From Aeromonas sp. RU39B (GTDB taxonomy: Bacteria > Pseudomonadota > Gammaproteobacteria > Enterobacterales > Aeromonadaceae): a stretch of 64,000 nucleotides of DNA. The DNA lies in assembly GCF_900156095.1 (NCBI RefSeq), contig NZ_FTMJ01000005.1, positions 62,001 to 126,000 of the forward strand. Direction: 5' to 3'. Below the pieces are notes generated by a model that was not told where the DNA came from, searched no databases, and saw only the letters and a program-made list of their open reading frames with translations. Both the position numbers and the translations under genes were made by a program. Shown piece after piece: positions 9,239 to 19,900 of this stretch; the stretch's first letter is position 1; each line of letters starts with the position of its first letter.

Positions 9239-9967
9239 TCAGGATTCGCTCTTGTCGAGGTGCCCACGCAGGCGGATGTTGATCATCTCGACCACCACCG
9301 AGAACGCCATGGCAAAATAGATGTAGCCCTTGGGAATGTGCAACTCGAACGCTTCGGCCATCAAGGCGAACCCGACCAGCACCAGGAAGGAGAGGGCCAG
9401 CATCTTGAGGGTCGGGTGACGGTCGACAAAATCCCCGATCGGCTTGGCGGCAAACATCATCACGCCCACGGCGATCACGATGGCCATCACCATGACCGGA
9501 ACATGGTTCGCCATGCCCACGGCGGTGATCACCGAGTCGAGACTAAAGACGATATCGAGAATGGCAATCTGGATCAGGGTCGAGACAAAGCCTGCCACCT
9601 TGCTCACATCCGGCTCACCCTCTTCGGCGGCGCCTTCCATAGTCTGGTGAATTTCATGGGTGCTCTTGGCAATCAGGAACAGGCCACCGAGCAGCAGGAT
9701 CAGGTCACGTCCGGAGATCGCCTCTTCAAAGATAGTGAACAGCGGTGTGGTCAGACGCATCACCCAGGCCAGCGACAACAGCAGCAGGATCCGGGTACCC
9801 ATCGCCAGCCCCAGCCCCAGGATACGGGCACGCTGGCGCTGGGCAGGCGGCAAGCGTCCTACCAGGATGGAGATGAAAATGATGTTGTCGATACCAAGCA
9901 CAATCTCAAGCAGTGTCAGGGTCGCCAGGGCTATCCAGGCCGAGGGATCCAGGATCCATTCAAACAT
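9239..9967 (-). CDS. TerC-family integral membrane protein, YgdQ-like
   Basis: A 242-residue polytopic membrane protein. LTLLEIVLGIDNIIF near residue 20 and LDIVFSLDSVITAVG near residue 135 are the acidic transmembrane motifs of the TerC family, thought to bind metal ions; SIGDFVD/KPIGDFVDRHP and the C-terminal PKGYIYFAMAFS align with E. coli YgdQ. The start at 9967 is chosen for MFEWILDPSAW and AGGTG 8 bases upstream; the frame stays open for another 118 codons upstream, but that part is unlike the family and overlaps the next gene region. TerC relatives export Mn2+ at the translocon; that role is inferred here. Confidence 0.88.
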   Translation of the reverse strand: MFEWILDPSAWIALATLTLLEIVLGIDNIIFISILVGRLPPAQRQRARILGLGLAMGTRILLLLSLAWVMRLTTPLFTIFEEAISGRDLILLLGGLFLIAKSTHEIHQTMEGAAEEGEPDVSKVAGFVSTLIQIAILDIVFSLDSVITAVGMANHVPVMVMAIVIAVGVMMFAAKPIGDFVDRHPTLKMLALSFLVLVGFALMAEAFELHIPKGYIYFAMAFSVVVEMINIRLRGHLDKSES

Positions 9968-10078
9968 GTTGTACACCTTGTCCAGATAAAACGGCGGCGA
10001 TTGTAACGATAACTGTTGCCTTGTGCCATGTTGTTCAATGGTTAAAATGTTCCATTCGCACGAAAGGGAGGGGTGGCA

Positions 10079-11188
10079 ATGTTTCGTCTGGGGCTCATCG
10101 TTAATCCAATCGCCGGTGTCGGCGGCAGCGTGGCATTGAAGGGATCGGATGACGTGGTCGACGAGGCGCTGCGCCGCGGCGCGGTTCCCCAAGCCGGTTT
10201 GCGGGCGCGCAGCGCGCTGGAGCCATTGGCTGGACTGTCGTTTGAGCTGCTGACGGTGGCCGGCGCCATGGGGGAATCGGTGGCACGCGAAGTGGGTCTG
10301 CCTTGTGAGCTGATCTGGCATCCCAAGGGGGAGATCACCACGGCGCAGGATACCCGTGATGCTGCCGTGGCCCTGTGCGCCGCAGGTGTTGATCTATTGC
10401 TGTTTGCCGGTGGCGATGGCACCGCTCGCGATATTTGCGCAGCGGTCGGTGAGCAGGTGCATGTGCTCGGTATTCCGGCGGGGTGCAAAATTCACTCCGG
10501 CGTATACGGGGTCACGCCGCAGGCCGCCGGACGGGTGGCGGCACGCATGATCAAGGGCGAGCTTCTCTCTTTGTGTGAGGGGGAGGTGATGGATATCGAC
10601 GAAGAGGCGTTTCGTGCCGGTCGGGTGCGAGCCCGCCATTTTGGTGAGCTGATGGTGCCGCAAGACTTGCAGTATATTCAGTCGGTCAAGCAGGGTGGGC
10701 GTGAGTCAGAGGCGCTGGTGCTGGCCGACATTGCGGCTGAGGTGGTGTCACGCATGGAACCTGATACCCTCTATCTGATGGGGTCGGGCAGTACGGTGGC
10801 CGCCTGCATGGATGAGCTGGGTCTCGAAAACACGCTTCTGGGCGTGGATCTGGTGGAAAATGGCCGGCTGATCGGGCAGGATCTGCGCGCCCAGGAGATC
10901 CTTACCTGGATTGAGGGGCGCCCCTGTATGCTGGTCATTACCCCGATCGGCGGGCAGGGACATCTGTTTGGACGAGGCAACCAGCAGCTGAGCCCGGCGG
11001 TGATCCGAGCCATCGGGCCCGAGCGGATGCTGGTGCTGGCCACCAAGAGCAAGTTGGCCTCCCTTGAGGGGCGACCGCTTCGGGTGGATAGCGGTGATGC
11101 CGAGCTCGATCGCATGCTCGAAGGTGTGCGACGCATCATCACCGGCTGGCGCGATCAGGTCATCTATCCGGTGGCCAATCCGCAGTAG
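10079..11188 (+). CDS. ATP-NAD kinase-like protein (COG3199/AcoX type)
   Basis: A 369-residue protein starting MFRLGLIVNPIAGVGG. The GGDGTARDI motif near residue 120 is the nucleotide-binding signature of the NAD kinase/diacylglycerol kinase superfamily, and IPAGCKIHSGVYG is typical of the AcoX-like branch. It may phosphorylate NAD or a related nucleotide, but members of this branch are poorly characterised. ATG at 10079 is preferred over GTG at 10073 because AAGGGAGGGG ends 6 bases upstream. The small yfcL gene follows after about 60 bases. Confidence 0.85.
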   Translation: MFRLGLIVNPIAGVGGSVALKGSDDVVDEALRRGAVPQAGLRARSALEPLAGLSFELLTVAGAMGESVAREVGLPCELIWHPKGEITTAQDTRDAAVALCAAGVDLLLFAGGDGTARDICAAVGEQVHVLGIPAGCKIHSGVYGVTPQAAGRVAARMIKGELLSLCEGEVMDIDEEAFRAGRVRARHFGELMVPQDLQYIQSVKQGGRESEALVLADIAAEVVSRMEPDTLYLMGSGSTVAACMDELGLENTLLGVDLVENGRLIGQDLRAQEILTWIEGRPCMLVITPIGGQGHLFGRGNQQLSPAVIRAIGPERMLVLATKSKLASLEGRPLRVDSGDAELDRMLEGVRRIITGWRDQVIYPVANPQ

Positions 11189-11250
11189 CTTCGGCCAAGG
11201 CACCATTATTATTGCTGTATATGCCGGTGATCCCGGCCAAGAGGCTGACC

Positions 11251-11541
11251 ATGTCGATAACGATCTCGATTCAAGAGTATGAGCAACGCCTGCTGGGGCT
11301 GATTGACAGCCAAGTAGCAACCGCCAGTGAGGACGATCTGTTTGCCGGTGGCTATCTGCGCGGACACATCTCGCTGGCCGTCGCGCGGGCTGACATTGAG
11401 GGGCGTAATCTGGTTCGTGATGTGAAGAGTTACGTGCTGCGCAGTCTTAACGAAGCGATCTTGCAAGGTGAGCTCTCGGACGAGGATCAATCGCTGGTTA
11501 TGGCCTTGTGGCGTCAGCTTCAGGAGCAAGCTGAGTCCTGA
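11251..11541 (+). CDS. yfcL: YfcL family protein
   Basis: A 96-residue protein of unknown function matching E. coli YfcL throughout: E-x-R-LLxLID, ASEDDLFAGGYLRGHISLA and LSDEDQSLV. The ATG at 11251 gives the family length; GAGG lies 6 bases upstream, and a start at 11212 would add 13 unrelated residues. In E. coli yfcL lies close to aroC; here it is 10 kb from aroC, so that grouping has been broken. No membrane or catalytic motif is visible. Confidence 0.85.
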   Translation: MSITISIQEYEQRLLGLIDSQVATASEDDLFAGGYLRGHISLAVARADIEGRNLVRDVKSYVLRSLNEAILQGELSDEDQSLVMALWRQLQEQAES

Positions 11542-11632
11542 GTCACACTTCCAGCATTCTTTATAGAACGTCGTTTTATTGAGTTAATTGCTGGTTAATA
11601 ATCGGGTGGCTGTCTGTTACAAGGAATCAACC

Positions 11633-13300
11633 ATGGCTACCCATCCCCCCATTGCTCGTCATTTGCCGCTCGAGATGCTCTATCACTGGGAGCGTCACTG
11701 TCCGGATCGCATTTATCTTCGTCAGACCATCAATCGACAATATCAGGACTACAGCTGGGCGCGGGTAGCCGATGAGGCCCGTCGTATGGCCGCAGCCCTG
11801 CAGGGGTTGGGGCTGGTGGCGGGGGATCGGGTGGCGCTGTTGTCGAAAAACTGCGCCCAGTGGTTTATCGCCGATCTGGCGATGCAGATGGGGCGGTTTG
11901 TCAGTGTGCCCATCTATCCCACCGCCAACAGCGACACCATCGAATATGTGCTGCGCCACAGTGAAGCCAAGGCCGTGTTCGTCGGCAAGCTCGATGACTG
12001 GCATGGTCAGGAAGGGGGCGTCCCGGCCGATCTGCCGCGCATCGCCTTACCCTACGACACCATGCCGGCCCGCTATCAGTGGGATGAACTGATTGCCAAC
12101 ACCCAGCCGATTGCCGGCAGTCCGCTGCAGGCGCCTGATGAGCTGCTCAGTCTGGTTTACACCTCGGGCAGTACCGGCAAGCCCAAGGGCGCCATGCTCA
12201 GTGTCGAGCGTTACGCTTGGTCGTGCGAAAAGTTGGTTCAGCTGGTGGGACTGGCCGAGGATGACCGCGGCTTTTCCTACCTGCCGCTCGCCCACATCAC
12301 CGAGCGCGTCTACATCTATGGTGGCAGTCTCTATGGCGGGGCCAGCGTCGCCTTTCCCGAATCGCTCGAGACCTTTATCGATGACGTGAAGCGCTGCCGT
12401 CCCACCGTGTTTATTTCGGTGCCGCGGCTGTGGGCGATGTTTCGCGCCAAAATCCACGAGAAATTACCGCAGCACAAACTCGATATCCTGCTCAAAATCC
12501 CGTTTGTCTCGTCGCTTATCAAGCGCAAATTGCGCGATGGCTTAGGGCTGGATCAAGCGCGAGTGCTCGGCTGCGGCTCGGCGCCGGTCGCGCCGGCTCT
12601 GCTCGAGTGGTATTACCGCATCGGCCTGAATATCACCGAAGCGTGGGGCATGACCGAAAACCACGCCTATTCCACCCTCAACTATCCGTTTCGTGCTGAC
12701 AAGATTGGCTCGGTTGGCAAGGCCGGTCCCGGCGTGACGCTACGCATCTCGCCAGAAGGGGAGATCCTCTGCCGCTGTGACGGCATGATGCTGGGTTACT
12801 ACAAAGACCCCGACAGCTCGGCCGCCACCCTCGATAGTGACGGCTGGCTACATACCGGCGACATGGGCAAGATCGACAGCGAAGGGTATCTCACTATTAC
12901 CGGGCGCATGAAAGATGTCTTCAAGACCGCCAAGGGCAAGTATGTGGCGCCGGTACCCATCGAAGGGATGCTCGGCCAGGAGCCGCTGATTGAGCAGCTG
13001 TGTGTCATCGGCTATGGCATGCCCCAGCCGCTGGCGCTGGTGCAACTGGTGGAAAGTGCCATGCAAGGTGACCGTGACAGCATCGAGCGTCAGTTGGAAG
13101 CGGCCCGGGTGGCGGTCAACGAGAAACTGGAGGCGCATGCCAAGCTGCGCGGTATCTATGTGGTCAAGCAGCCGTGGAATATCGAGAATGGGGTGCTGAC
13201 ACCGACCATGAAGATTCGCCGTCACCTGCTCGAGCAGCGTTACGCCGAACTGGGCAACCAGTGGCCGCAAGGGAAAAGCGTGGTGTGGGAAGAGGCGTGA
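11633..13300 (+). CDS. AMP-binding long-chain acyl-CoA synthetase family protein
   Basis: A 555-residue adenylate-forming enzyme. The P-loop-like motif YTSGSTGKPKGAML lies near residues 176-189, EAWGMTENHAY in the middle, and GWLHTGDMG and GRMKDVFKTAKGKYVAP near the C-terminal hinge; together these mark the FAA1/FadD15 group that activates long-chain fatty acids with ATP and CoA. The C-terminal end is shortened compared with 600-residue relatives. ATG at 11633 has AAGGA 7 bases upstream. It stands alone and ends before a terminator. Confidence 0.9.
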   Translation: MATHPPIARHLPLEMLYHWERHCPDRIYLRQTINRQYQDYSWARVADEARRMAAALQGLGLVAGDRVALLSKNCAQWFIADLAMQMGRFVSVPIYPTANSDTIEYVLRHSEAKAVFVGKLDDWHGQEGGVPADLPRIALPYDTMPARYQWDELIANTQPIAGSPLQAPDELLSLVYTSGSTGKPKGAMLSVERYAWSCEKLVQLVGLAEDDRGFSYLPLAHITERVYIYGGSLYGGASVAFPESLETFIDDVKRCRPTVFISVPRLWAMFRAKIHEKLPQHKLDILLKIPFVSSLIKRKLRDGLGLDQARVLGCGSAPVAPALLEWYYRIGLNITEAWGMTENHAYSTLNYPFRADKIGSVGKAGPGVTLRISPEGEILCRCDGMMLGYYKDPDSSAATLDSDGWLHTGDMGKIDSEGYLTITGRMKDVFKTAKGKYVAPVPIEGMLGQEPLIEQLCVIGYGMPQPLALVQLVESAMQGDRDSIERQLEAARVAVNEKLEAHAKLRGIYVVKQPWNIENGVLTPTMKIRRHLLEQRYAELGNQWPQGKSVVWEEA

Positions 13301-13319
13301 CACCATCACCGTCGAAGTC

Positions 13320-13342
13320 AAAGGGAGCCTGGCTCCCTTTTG
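13320..13342 (+). terminator. Terminator after the acyl-CoA synthetase gene
   Basis: AAAGGGAGC / GCTCCCTTT stem with a 3-base loop, followed by a short T-run, 20 bases past the stop. Confidence 0.75.
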
Positions 13343-13419
13343 TCATTGTGGGGTGCGTTGACACGCCAGCGGGCGGCGCGTAGCGTGCAGCCATTCCTAT
13401 TCTCATGTCTGGTGTGTTC

Positions 13420-13857
13420 ATGTCACTACTGTTACCAAGCTGGGTGCTCTGGGCCCTGCTCTCTGCGGTGTTCGCTGCGCTGACTGCCATCTTGGCCAAG
13501 GTGGGGATCCAGGGGATGGATTCGGATCTGGCAACGCTGATCCGCACCTTGGTGATTGTGGCGGTGCTCTCGGTGTTTGTGGTAATGACCGGTAAATGGA
13601 GCAATCCGGCCAACCTGCCCGCCAAGTCCTGGCTGTTTCTGATCCTCTCCGGGCTGGCTACGGGTGCCTCCTGGGTCTGCTATTTTCGTGCGTTAAAAGT
13701 GGGTCAAGCCTATCAGGTGGCACCCATTGACAAGCTCAGCGTGGTGCTGGTGGTGGTGTTTGCTGCACTGTTTCTCGGAGAGCGTCCGGTGCCTAAAGAT
13801 TGGCTGGCGATTGCCATGATTGCCGGTGGAGTCTTGCTCTTGGCGATCCGCCGTTAA
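13420..13857 (+). CDS. Single-domain EamA-type membrane protein
   Basis: A 145-residue protein with about five hydrophobic helices (ALLSAVFAALTAILAKVG, LVIVAVLSVFVVM, WLFLILSGLATGASWVCYF, VVLVVVFAALFLGE, AIAMIAGGVLLL). It holds one EamA/DMT repeat, half the usual 10-helix transporter, so it would need to dimerise to form a transporter. The start could be 13405 (MSGVFMSLL) or 13420 (MSLLLPSW); neither has a strong ribosome site. The substrate is unknown. Confidence 0.8.
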   Translation: MSLLLPSWVLWALLSAVFAALTAILAKVGIQGMDSDLATLIRTLVIVAVLSVFVVMTGKWSNPANLPAKSWLFLILSGLATGASWVCYFRALKVGQAYQVAPIDKLSVVLVVVFAALFLGERPVPKDWLAIAMIAGGVLLLAIRR

Positions 13858-14059
13858 CAGGGAAAACAGGCCTCTTTTGAGGACATGTTTCTGCTGTTGA
13901 TTCAGTGCTGCGCCCCAAAAGTGATCGAATGCTGCATTATGGTGCGTTTTGTGGGTTTTAATCCTTTTTAATCATAATGTTATAGCCTTATTGTCCGCAA
14001 TAAACGCTGGCCTTTGCGGCCTTGCCTTTCTTATTATCGAGTTCTTCCCAGTGACATTC

Positions 14060-16162
14060 ATGGATGGACTCATGCGTAAGCTGACTTTGCAATGGAAAAT
14101 TGCCCTGTTAGCGGGTAGTTGTTTGCTGCTCGCCATGGCGACTCTGACCGGGTTCGCGCTCTATGACATACGCCATAGCAACCAGATGGCAGTGACTCAG
14201 ATAAGCGATGAACTCAAACACAATGCCGAGCAGCAGCTCACCAGGCAGGCTGCGCTGCAATCTTCCCAGCTCAGTGACTACCTTTCCGAGGTGTTTGTGC
14301 GCGGCGGTGCAGCCGCCCAGGCGCAATTGTTCCAAAAATCCTTTGCCGAAACCAACCTGCTCAGTAGCGAACTGCTGCGCGGTGCCATCATTCATACCTT
14401 GCGCTCGACGCTGGAAAGCTCTCCCAGCTTGTTAGGCGGCTTTGCGGTCTATCTGCCCAATGCGCTCGATAATGCCGACAGCAACTACGCCGATGCCAGC
14501 TATCTGGGCTCTAACGATTCAGGGCGTGTGGCGTTTTACTGGCGCAAAGTGGGAGATAGACTGTCACGGCGCAGCCTGGATGAGGCCGAGTTGGTCGGAC
14601 CGAAGGCCAACCCGGATTATTTGTGCGCCCTCGAGCGCAAGGCCGTCTGCCTGCAAGAGCCGGTGGTGAATAAAGGCCAGCTGATGACCACCCTGTCCCT
14701 GCCGGTGGTAGAGAAAAATGCGGTGATTGGTGAGGTGGGGTTGACCGTCGATCTTGGTGCGACCCAAGCCATGATGGAGCAGGTCGATAAAGCGCTCTAC
14801 GACGGTCAGGGCGACGTGGTACTGCTTAGCGCCAAGGGTAATGTGCTGGCCGGCACAGCGGCCTCAATGCAGGTGGGGCAGCCTCTGACTGAATTGGCTG
14901 GCAAGCTGGCCTCACTGCAGCAAGCCGGCAAGCCGCAGCTGAGCTGGCAACAAGACGCTCTCGAGCTGTTCTTGCCGATCACGGTGCACGGCAGTGCCGC
15001 GCCGTGGGCCATGTTTATCCGGGTACCGGCCAGCGCCGTGCTGGCGCGTGCCACTGAGCTCGAAGCTCAGCTCGCGGGCAATCTGGCCGGGACCTTGACC
15101 GAGTTGGTGCTGCTCTCCCTTGGCATCACGTTGCTCGGTCTGGTGCTGTTTGCCCTGCTGGCGCGTCATATTGCCCATCCGCTGGCCGGGGTCGCTGAGC
15201 GTCTGCGCGATATTGCCCAGGGTGAGGGGGACTTGACCCAGCGTCTGCCGGTTGAGCGCCACGATGAGTTGGGCCAGCTGGCGCACTGGTTCAATGCCTT
15301 TCAGGAGAAGATCCACGGCACGGTGCGAGTGTTGGTCAGCGGGGTGGGGACCAGCCGCGAGGCCACCCGCGAGGCCGTCTCGCTTTCGCTTAGCAGTCAG
15401 CAATCCCTGAATAGCCAGTTTCGCGAACTCGATATGGTCGCGTCGGCCATCGAGCAGATGCATCAGACCTCTCGTGAGGTGGATGTGCACGCCAATCAGG
15501 TGGTCAGCGCGGCGGAGCATGCCGAGCTGGCCGCCCAGCAGGGCAAGGCGGTGGTTGAAGAGACCCGTCACGCCATGGAGAGCCTGATGGAGACCATTAG
15601 CGTGACCCGTCCCCGGGTGGATGCGCTGGCGGGCAACAGTGAGAACATCAGCCAGATCCTTGAGGTGATCACGTCCATTGCCGAGCAGACCAACCTGCTG
15701 GCTCTTAACGCAGCCATTGAAGCGGCGCGTGCTGGCGAGCAGGGGCGCGGTTTTGCGGTGGTGGCCGATGAAGTGCGCAATCTGGCGCGCCGTACCCAGG
15801 ATTCGGTGGTGGAGATCCGCCAGGTGATTGGCGACTTGCAATCGGGCACCCGACTGGTGGTCAACGGGATTTTAGACAGTCATGAGCAGGCCAGCGTCAC
15901 TCAGCAGCATGCCCGTCAGGCGGTGGCGCATATTGAGGAGATCACCCGCTCCATCGGCACCATCTTGCAGATGAGCAGTCAGATTGAAAGCGCCATCAGC
16001 GAGCAGGGCAAGGTGAGCGGTGAGATCAGCGAGAACATCAACAATGTGCGTAAAGCCAGTGAACAGGTGATTGCCCAGTCGAGCAGCACCGACACCATGC
16101 TCAGCCGGTTGGCGGGGCTCGCCGATGAGCAGCAATCGCTGGTCGCCCAGTTCAGGGTATAA
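14060..16162 (+). CDS. Methyl-accepting chemotaxis protein
   Basis: A chemoreceptor of about 700 residues: TM1 near 13-33, a large periplasmic sensor (about 40-335) of the size of a double-Cache domain, TM2 near 344-367, HAMP to about 420, and a cytoplasmic signalling rod with the hairpin tip [34 protein letters not shown] split here as the conserved CheA/CheW contact region. It would sense an external ligand and control CheA. The frame opens at 13949, but residues before MDGLMRKL look non-coding; ATGs at 14060 and 14072 are both possible. No WP-type CheR tether is seen at the C-terminus. Confidence 0.9.
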   Translation: MDGLMRKLTLQWKIALLAGSCLLLAMATLTGFALYDIRHSNQMAVTQISDELKHNAEQQLTRQAALQSSQLSDYLSEVFVRGGAAAQAQLFQKSFAETNLLSSELLRGAIIHTLRSTLESSPSLLGGFAVYLPNALDNADSNYADASYLGSNDSGRVAFYWRKVGDRLSRRSLDEAELVGPKANPDYLCALERKAVCLQEPVVNKGQLMTTLSLPVVEKNAVIGEVGLTVDLGATQAMMEQVDKALYDGQGDVVLLSAKGNVLAGTAASMQVGQPLTELAGKLASLQQAGKPQLSWQQDALELFLPITVHGSAAPWAMFIRVPASAVLARATELEAQLAGNLAGTLTELVLLSLGITLLGLVLFALLARHIAHPLAGVAERLRDIAQGEGDLTQRLPVERHDELGQLAHWFNAFQEKIHGTVRVLVSGVGTSREATREAVSLSLSSQQSLNSQFRELDMVASAIEQMHQTSREVDVHANQVVSAAEHAELAAQQGKAVVEETRHAMESLMETISVTRPRVDALAGNSENISQILEVITSIAEQTNLLALNAAIEAARAGEQGRGFAVVADEVRNLARRTQDSVVEIRQVIGDLQSGTRLVVNGILDSHEQASVTQQHARQAVAHIEEITRSIGTILQMSSQIESAISEQGKVSGEISENINNVRKASEQVIAQSSSTDTMLSRLAGLADEQQSLVAQFRV

Positions 16163-16187
16163 ACAGCCAGCGAGTCTCTATGTCTGA

Positions 16188-16221
16188 TATAACAACGGCC
16201 GCATCCGCGGCCGTTGTTATT
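16188..16221. terminator. Bidirectional terminator
   Basis: A near-perfect 14-15 bp stem (AACAACGGCCGC / GCGGCCGTTGTT core, loop ATCC) lies between the convergent chemoreceptor and YbjL-type genes, with A/T flanks on both sides. Confidence 0.8.
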
Positions 16222-16233
16222 GCCAGGTGATGA

Positions 16234-17919
16234 TCAGAACCAGAAACCGATGATCATCGAGCCGGCCAGCGTGAGCAGTACGTTGGCTACCGCATAGGTA
16301 CCGGCGTAGCCGAGCGCCGGAATCGAGCTGTTGGCGGCCTCATTGACCAGGTCCATGGCTGGCGCGCAGGTGCGGGCGCCGGTAATGGCTCCGAGCAGCA
16401 GCGCCGGGTTCATCTTGAGCACCCAGACACCAAACAGATAACCGATCACCACCGGCAGCGCCGTCACCACCATGCCGGAGAAGAGCACGATGACCCCTAC
16501 TTCACTCAAGTGATCGAGAATGCCGCTGCCGGCTTTTAGCCCGGTGCTGACCATAAACACCGCCAGACCCAGATCTTTAGCAAGCCGCAGGGCGCCGGGC
16601 GGGACATACCCCACCGTCGGGTGGTTGGCGCGTAGATAGCCCATCAGGATACCGGCAATGAGCAGCCCCACCGCATTGCCAATGCCAAACTCAATCTGGC
16701 CAAACACCAGCGAGACCGAGCCAATCAGCAGACCCATGACGAAGAAGGTGCAAAACGCCACCAGATCACTGGTCTGGCTGTGGATGCTGATAAAGCCGAT
16801 CTTGCTGGCCAGTTGTGCCACCCGCTGCTTTTCGCCGCTAATCTGCAGCACATCACCTTTTTGCAGCATGATGTTGCGATCAAAGGGCATCTCGATCTGC
16901 GAGCGCACGATGCGGTTGAGAAAGCAGCCCTTTTCGGTGAGGTTAAGCTCAGCCAGATGGCGCCCGACCACCGCGTCGTTTTTGACCACGATCTCTTCGG
17001 TGACGATCTGCAGATCAAGCAGATCACGGTCAAATACTTCCTTGCCGTTACGGTAGTTCACGTCGAGCTTTTCGTGGCTGGAGGGGTAACCGACCAGCGC
17101 AATCTCATCGCCTTCCTGAATGATGGCATCGCCATCCGGACTAGCCAGAATGCCGTTACGGCGCAAGCGCTCCACATAGCAGCCGGTGTGCGGGTGAATG
17201 CCGGTTTCACGCAAGGTGCGCCCGCCGATCCAGGCCGCCAGCTCGGGGCCAACCCGATAGGCCCGGATGATGGGCAGGTAGGTCTTGCGGTTTTCACTCT
17301 CGGAAAGCCCCCGCTCACGGGCAATCTTTTGCGCTTCGTTAGAGAGATCGAGGCGGGCGAGGGAGGGAAGATAGCGCACTACCAGCATCAGGCCGACCAG
17401 CCCGACCAGATAGGTCAGGGCATAACCGATACCCATGTTATCGAGCACTGAACGCATGTCGGTCTGGTGTGGCAGGTTTAGCAGCCCGCTGCGCAGTGCA
17501 TCCTGGGCACCGACCAGTGCCGGTGTCGAGGTGAGTGAGCCGGCCAAAATCCCGGCGGCCATGCCAGGCCCCAGATTGAAAAACTTGGCCAATCCGACGG
17601 TCAGCAGCAACGCCGAGAGCAGGATCACCAGCGTGAGCGTGATGTAGTGAATACCGTCGCGCAGGAAAATGCTGAAAAAGTGCGGGCCGGCTTCAATGCC
17701 CACGCAGAAGATAAACAGCATAAATCCGACGTTTTCGGTCGAGTTGGAGAACTGAAACCCCATCTGACCAAACAGCAGGGCGGTGAACAACACGCCGATG
17801 GTATTACCAATCTGGAAGGTGCCGATGCGCACCTTGCCCAGCAGCAGGCCGAAGGCGAGCACCACAAACAAAAGCAGGGAGTCGCTTTGGTGGAGCAGGG
17901 TCACAAAATCGATGGTCAT
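16234..17919 (-). CDS. YbjL-type transporter (AspT/YidE family)
   Basis: A 561-residue membrane protein with two hydrophobic halves of about five helices each (residues 1-185 and 385-560) around two central TrkA-C (RCK-C) domains. The repeated signatures [27 protein letters not shown] and [16 protein letters not shown], and the C-terminal [12 protein letters not shown]-like segment, closely follow E. coli YbjL. Relatives exchange aspartate for alanine or export dicarboxylates; substrate here is unknown. ATG at 17919 is used; a TTG at 17925 is in frame. No strong ribosome site is visible. Confidence 0.88.
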   Translation of the reverse strand: MTIDFVTLLHQSDSLLLFVVLAFGLLLGKVRIGTFQIGNTIGVLFTALLFGQMGFQFSNSTENVGFMLFIFCVGIEAGPHFFSIFLRDGIHYITLTLVILLSALLLTVGLAKFFNLGPGMAAGILAGSLTSTPALVGAQDALRSGLLNLPHQTDMRSVLDNMGIGYALTYLVGLVGLMLVVRYLPSLARLDLSNEAQKIARERGLSESENRKTYLPIIRAYRVGPELAAWIGGRTLRETGIHPHTGCYVERLRRNGILASPDGDAIIQEGDEIALVGYPSSHEKLDVNYRNGKEVFDRDLLDLQIVTEEIVVKNDAVVGRHLAELNLTEKGCFLNRIVRSQIEMPFDRNIMLQKGDVLQISGEKQRVAQLASKIGFISIHSQTSDLVAFCTFFVMGLLIGSVSLVFGQIEFGIGNAVGLLIAGILMGYLRANHPTVGYVPPGALRLAKDLGLAVFMVSTGLKAGSGILDHLSEVGVIVLFSGMVVTALPVVIGYLFGVWVLKMNPALLLGAITGARTCAPAMDLVNEAANSSIPALGYAGTYAVANVLLTLAGSMIIGFWF

Positions 17920-18085
17920 GCCCAAAAGGACCGAGATAGTTGCAAAGGGGCCACATTATGCCCTGAACCCTGTTAACAAAGAAGGTAAAGGGGGTCGCAA
18001 ACCCGACAAAAAACGGCAGATCGGAGGAGGCGATGCTGCGGCAAACCGCTAGAATGTCGCAACCTGACCCGGCGAGGCCACTGTA

Positions 18086-19285
18086 TTGATTCCTTCCTCT
18101 TTTTCTGAGCGCTTTGCACGCCTCGATGCGTTATTAACCGCCACCCGCCAGTGGTGGCAAAACCAGCCTTATCATCACACCGATTTTTGCTTTGCGGCGC
18201 ACTCTCCAGCACTGGTCGAGGCGCTGCTTGGCCTCTCGGATGAACAGGTGTTGGCGCTCGAAGAGCGCGGCAATGAATTGGTGGCGTTTTTGTCACCCTG
18301 GATAGTGGAGGGAAGCGAGTTACAGCAGCTCGCTGCGTTGCCGCAATGGGTGGCAGATGCTGTGACCGTGGACCCGTTTATGGCGCGTGACACGCCGGGT
18401 CGCAAGTGGGAGCAGATCCTGGCCTTTACCGGCGTGTTACCGGCTCATCAGGGCCCATGGCTGGAGTGGTGCGCCGGGAAAGGGCACTTGGGACGGGTGG
18501 TTTCATTAACGCGCAAGGCACGAGTGACCAGTCTGGAGTGGCAAGCGATGTTGTGCTCCGAGGGCACTCATCTGGCGCAGCGCGATGGAGCCCAGCAGCA
18601 GTTTGTCCACGGGGACGCCTTCTCGGCGGAAGCCGCCGCGCTGGTGCATCCCGAACATCACGCTCTGGCCCTGCACGCTTGCGGTGAGTTGCACATGACC
18701 TTGATGCGCCATGTTGCCGCGCGTGGCGCTCGCGGCGTGACCCTCTCGCCCTGTTGCTATCACCTGATAAGCAGCGACACCTATCAACCCATGAGCCAGC
18801 AGGCGCGCCGTAGCGCGCTGCGCCTTGGCAAGGGGGATCTGCGTTTGCCGCTGCAAGAGACCGTCACAGCCGGAGCCCGGGTGCGCCGCTTGCGTCAGCA
18901 GGAGGTGAGCTGGCGGCTAGCATTTGACAGCTTGCAGCGTGAAGTGCGCGGCATCAACAGTTATCTGGCGGTGCCGAACATCCAAAAGAGTCTGCTCAGT
19001 GGCAGTTTCGAGGCGTTCTGCCGCTGGGCAGCGGATGCGCGTGGCATCACCTTGCCCGCACAGATCGACGCCGAGTACTGGTTGGCGCAAGGCGCCCGGC
19101 GGGCGCGCATTGTGCTGCGCACCGAGCTGGTACGCCAGCTGTTTCGTCGGCCGCTGGAGCTATGGCTGGTGCTGGATCGCGCCTGTTATCTGCAAGAGCA
19201 GGGCTATCGGGTCGCGTTGGGGGAATTTTGTGCCCGGCCGCTAACGCCCCGCAACATCGTGATCCGCGCCGAGCGCCCGGTGTGA
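18086..19285 (+). CDS. SAM-dependent methyltransferase, METTL25/RRNAD1-like
   Basis: A 399-residue protein with a Rossmann-type SAM-binding motif (LEWCAGKGHLGR, residues about 126-137), ALHACGELH in the middle and the SPCCYHLI motif near 240 that typifies the Methyltransf_32 group. The target is unknown. The frame has no early ATG; TTG at 18086 with GCGAGG about 9 bases upstream is the best start. The N-terminal 110 residues are family-specific. The gene is single, with smrB convergent 26 bases downstream. Confidence 0.78.
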   Translation: MIPSSFSERFARLDALLTATRQWWQNQPYHHTDFCFAAHSPALVEALLGLSDEQVLALEERGNELVAFLSPWIVEGSELQQLAALPQWVADAVTVDPFMARDTPGRKWEQILAFTGVLPAHQGPWLEWCAGKGHLGRVVSLTRKARVTSLEWQAMLCSEGTHLAQRDGAQQQFVHGDAFSAEAAALVHPEHHALALHACGELHMTLMRHVAARGARGVTLSPCCYHLISSDTYQPMSQQARRSALRLGKGDLRLPLQETVTAGARVRRLRQQEVSWRLAFDSLQREVRGINSYLAVPNIQKSLLSGSFEAFCRWAADARGITLPAQIDAEYWLAQGARRARIVLRTELVRQLFRRPLELWLVLDRACYLQEQGYRVALGEFCARPLTPRNIVIRAERPV

Positions 19286-19311
19286 TCGGGCGCTGTGAGT
19301 GCGCAGCCGCA

Positions 19312-19836
19312 TTACTCCTTGATATCGAGCAGCACCAGCAGGGCGCTGTCGCCGCCCCATTCCCGAGGGGCTTGATGAAAGGCGCGGACATGGGGGTGCT
19401 GGGCCAGCCAGGCGGGGATGCGCTGTTTGAGAATATGCTTGCCGATGCCGTGCATCACGCAGGCCACGTGCAGGTTTTGCCGCTCGCAGGCCGAGAGTAG
19501 CGCCGAGAGCTCGGATTTGGCCTGATTTTGGCTCATGCCATGCAAATCGAGCAGGATCTCGGGCGGATAGTCGCCACGGCGCAGCTTTTTCAGCTCGAAA
19601 TGGGAGACGTCGCTGCGCACATAACGCATCGGTCCATCACTTTCCAGATGAGGCTGAAATTCGTCGCTGAAATGGTGCTCCAGCCCAAGGTTTTCGCGCT
19701 CAAGGCGCAACTGCCGTTTCTGCTTGACCGGTCTGTAGTCGGCACTTATGGTATCTTGCCTGATTTGACGGGTGCCCTTGACCGCTTCGCGAAATAGCTG
19801 GCGATCATCGTCGGCCAGAGGTGGTACTTTTTTCAT
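19312..19836 (-). CDS. smrB: Ribosome rescue endonuclease SmrB
   Basis: A 174-residue Smr-domain protein. In E. coli SmrB cleaves mRNA between collided ribosomes. The N-terminal helix region ([21 protein letters not shown]), the linker [22 protein letters not shown], and the Smr motifs [12 protein letters not shown] and [12 protein letters not shown] are conserved. The start at 19836 (MKKVPPL) matches family length; 49 extra codons upstream are open but overlap prmB. It diverges from prmB with only 64 bases between starts, the same arrangement as in E. coli. Confidence 0.92.
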   Translation of the reverse strand: MKKVPPLADDDRQLFREAVKGTRQIRQDTISADYRPVKQKRQLRLERENLGLEHHFSDEFQPHLESDGPMRYVRSDVSHFELKKLRRGDYPPEILLDLHGMSQNQAKSELSALLSACERQNLHVACVMHGIGKHILKQRIPAWLAQHPHVRAFHQAPREWGGDSALLVLLDIKE

Positions 19837-19900
19837 TGGCAACTCGTCGTACTGCATTATCAAGAAACTGGGCCGGATATTACTCGACTTGGAGGTGGTT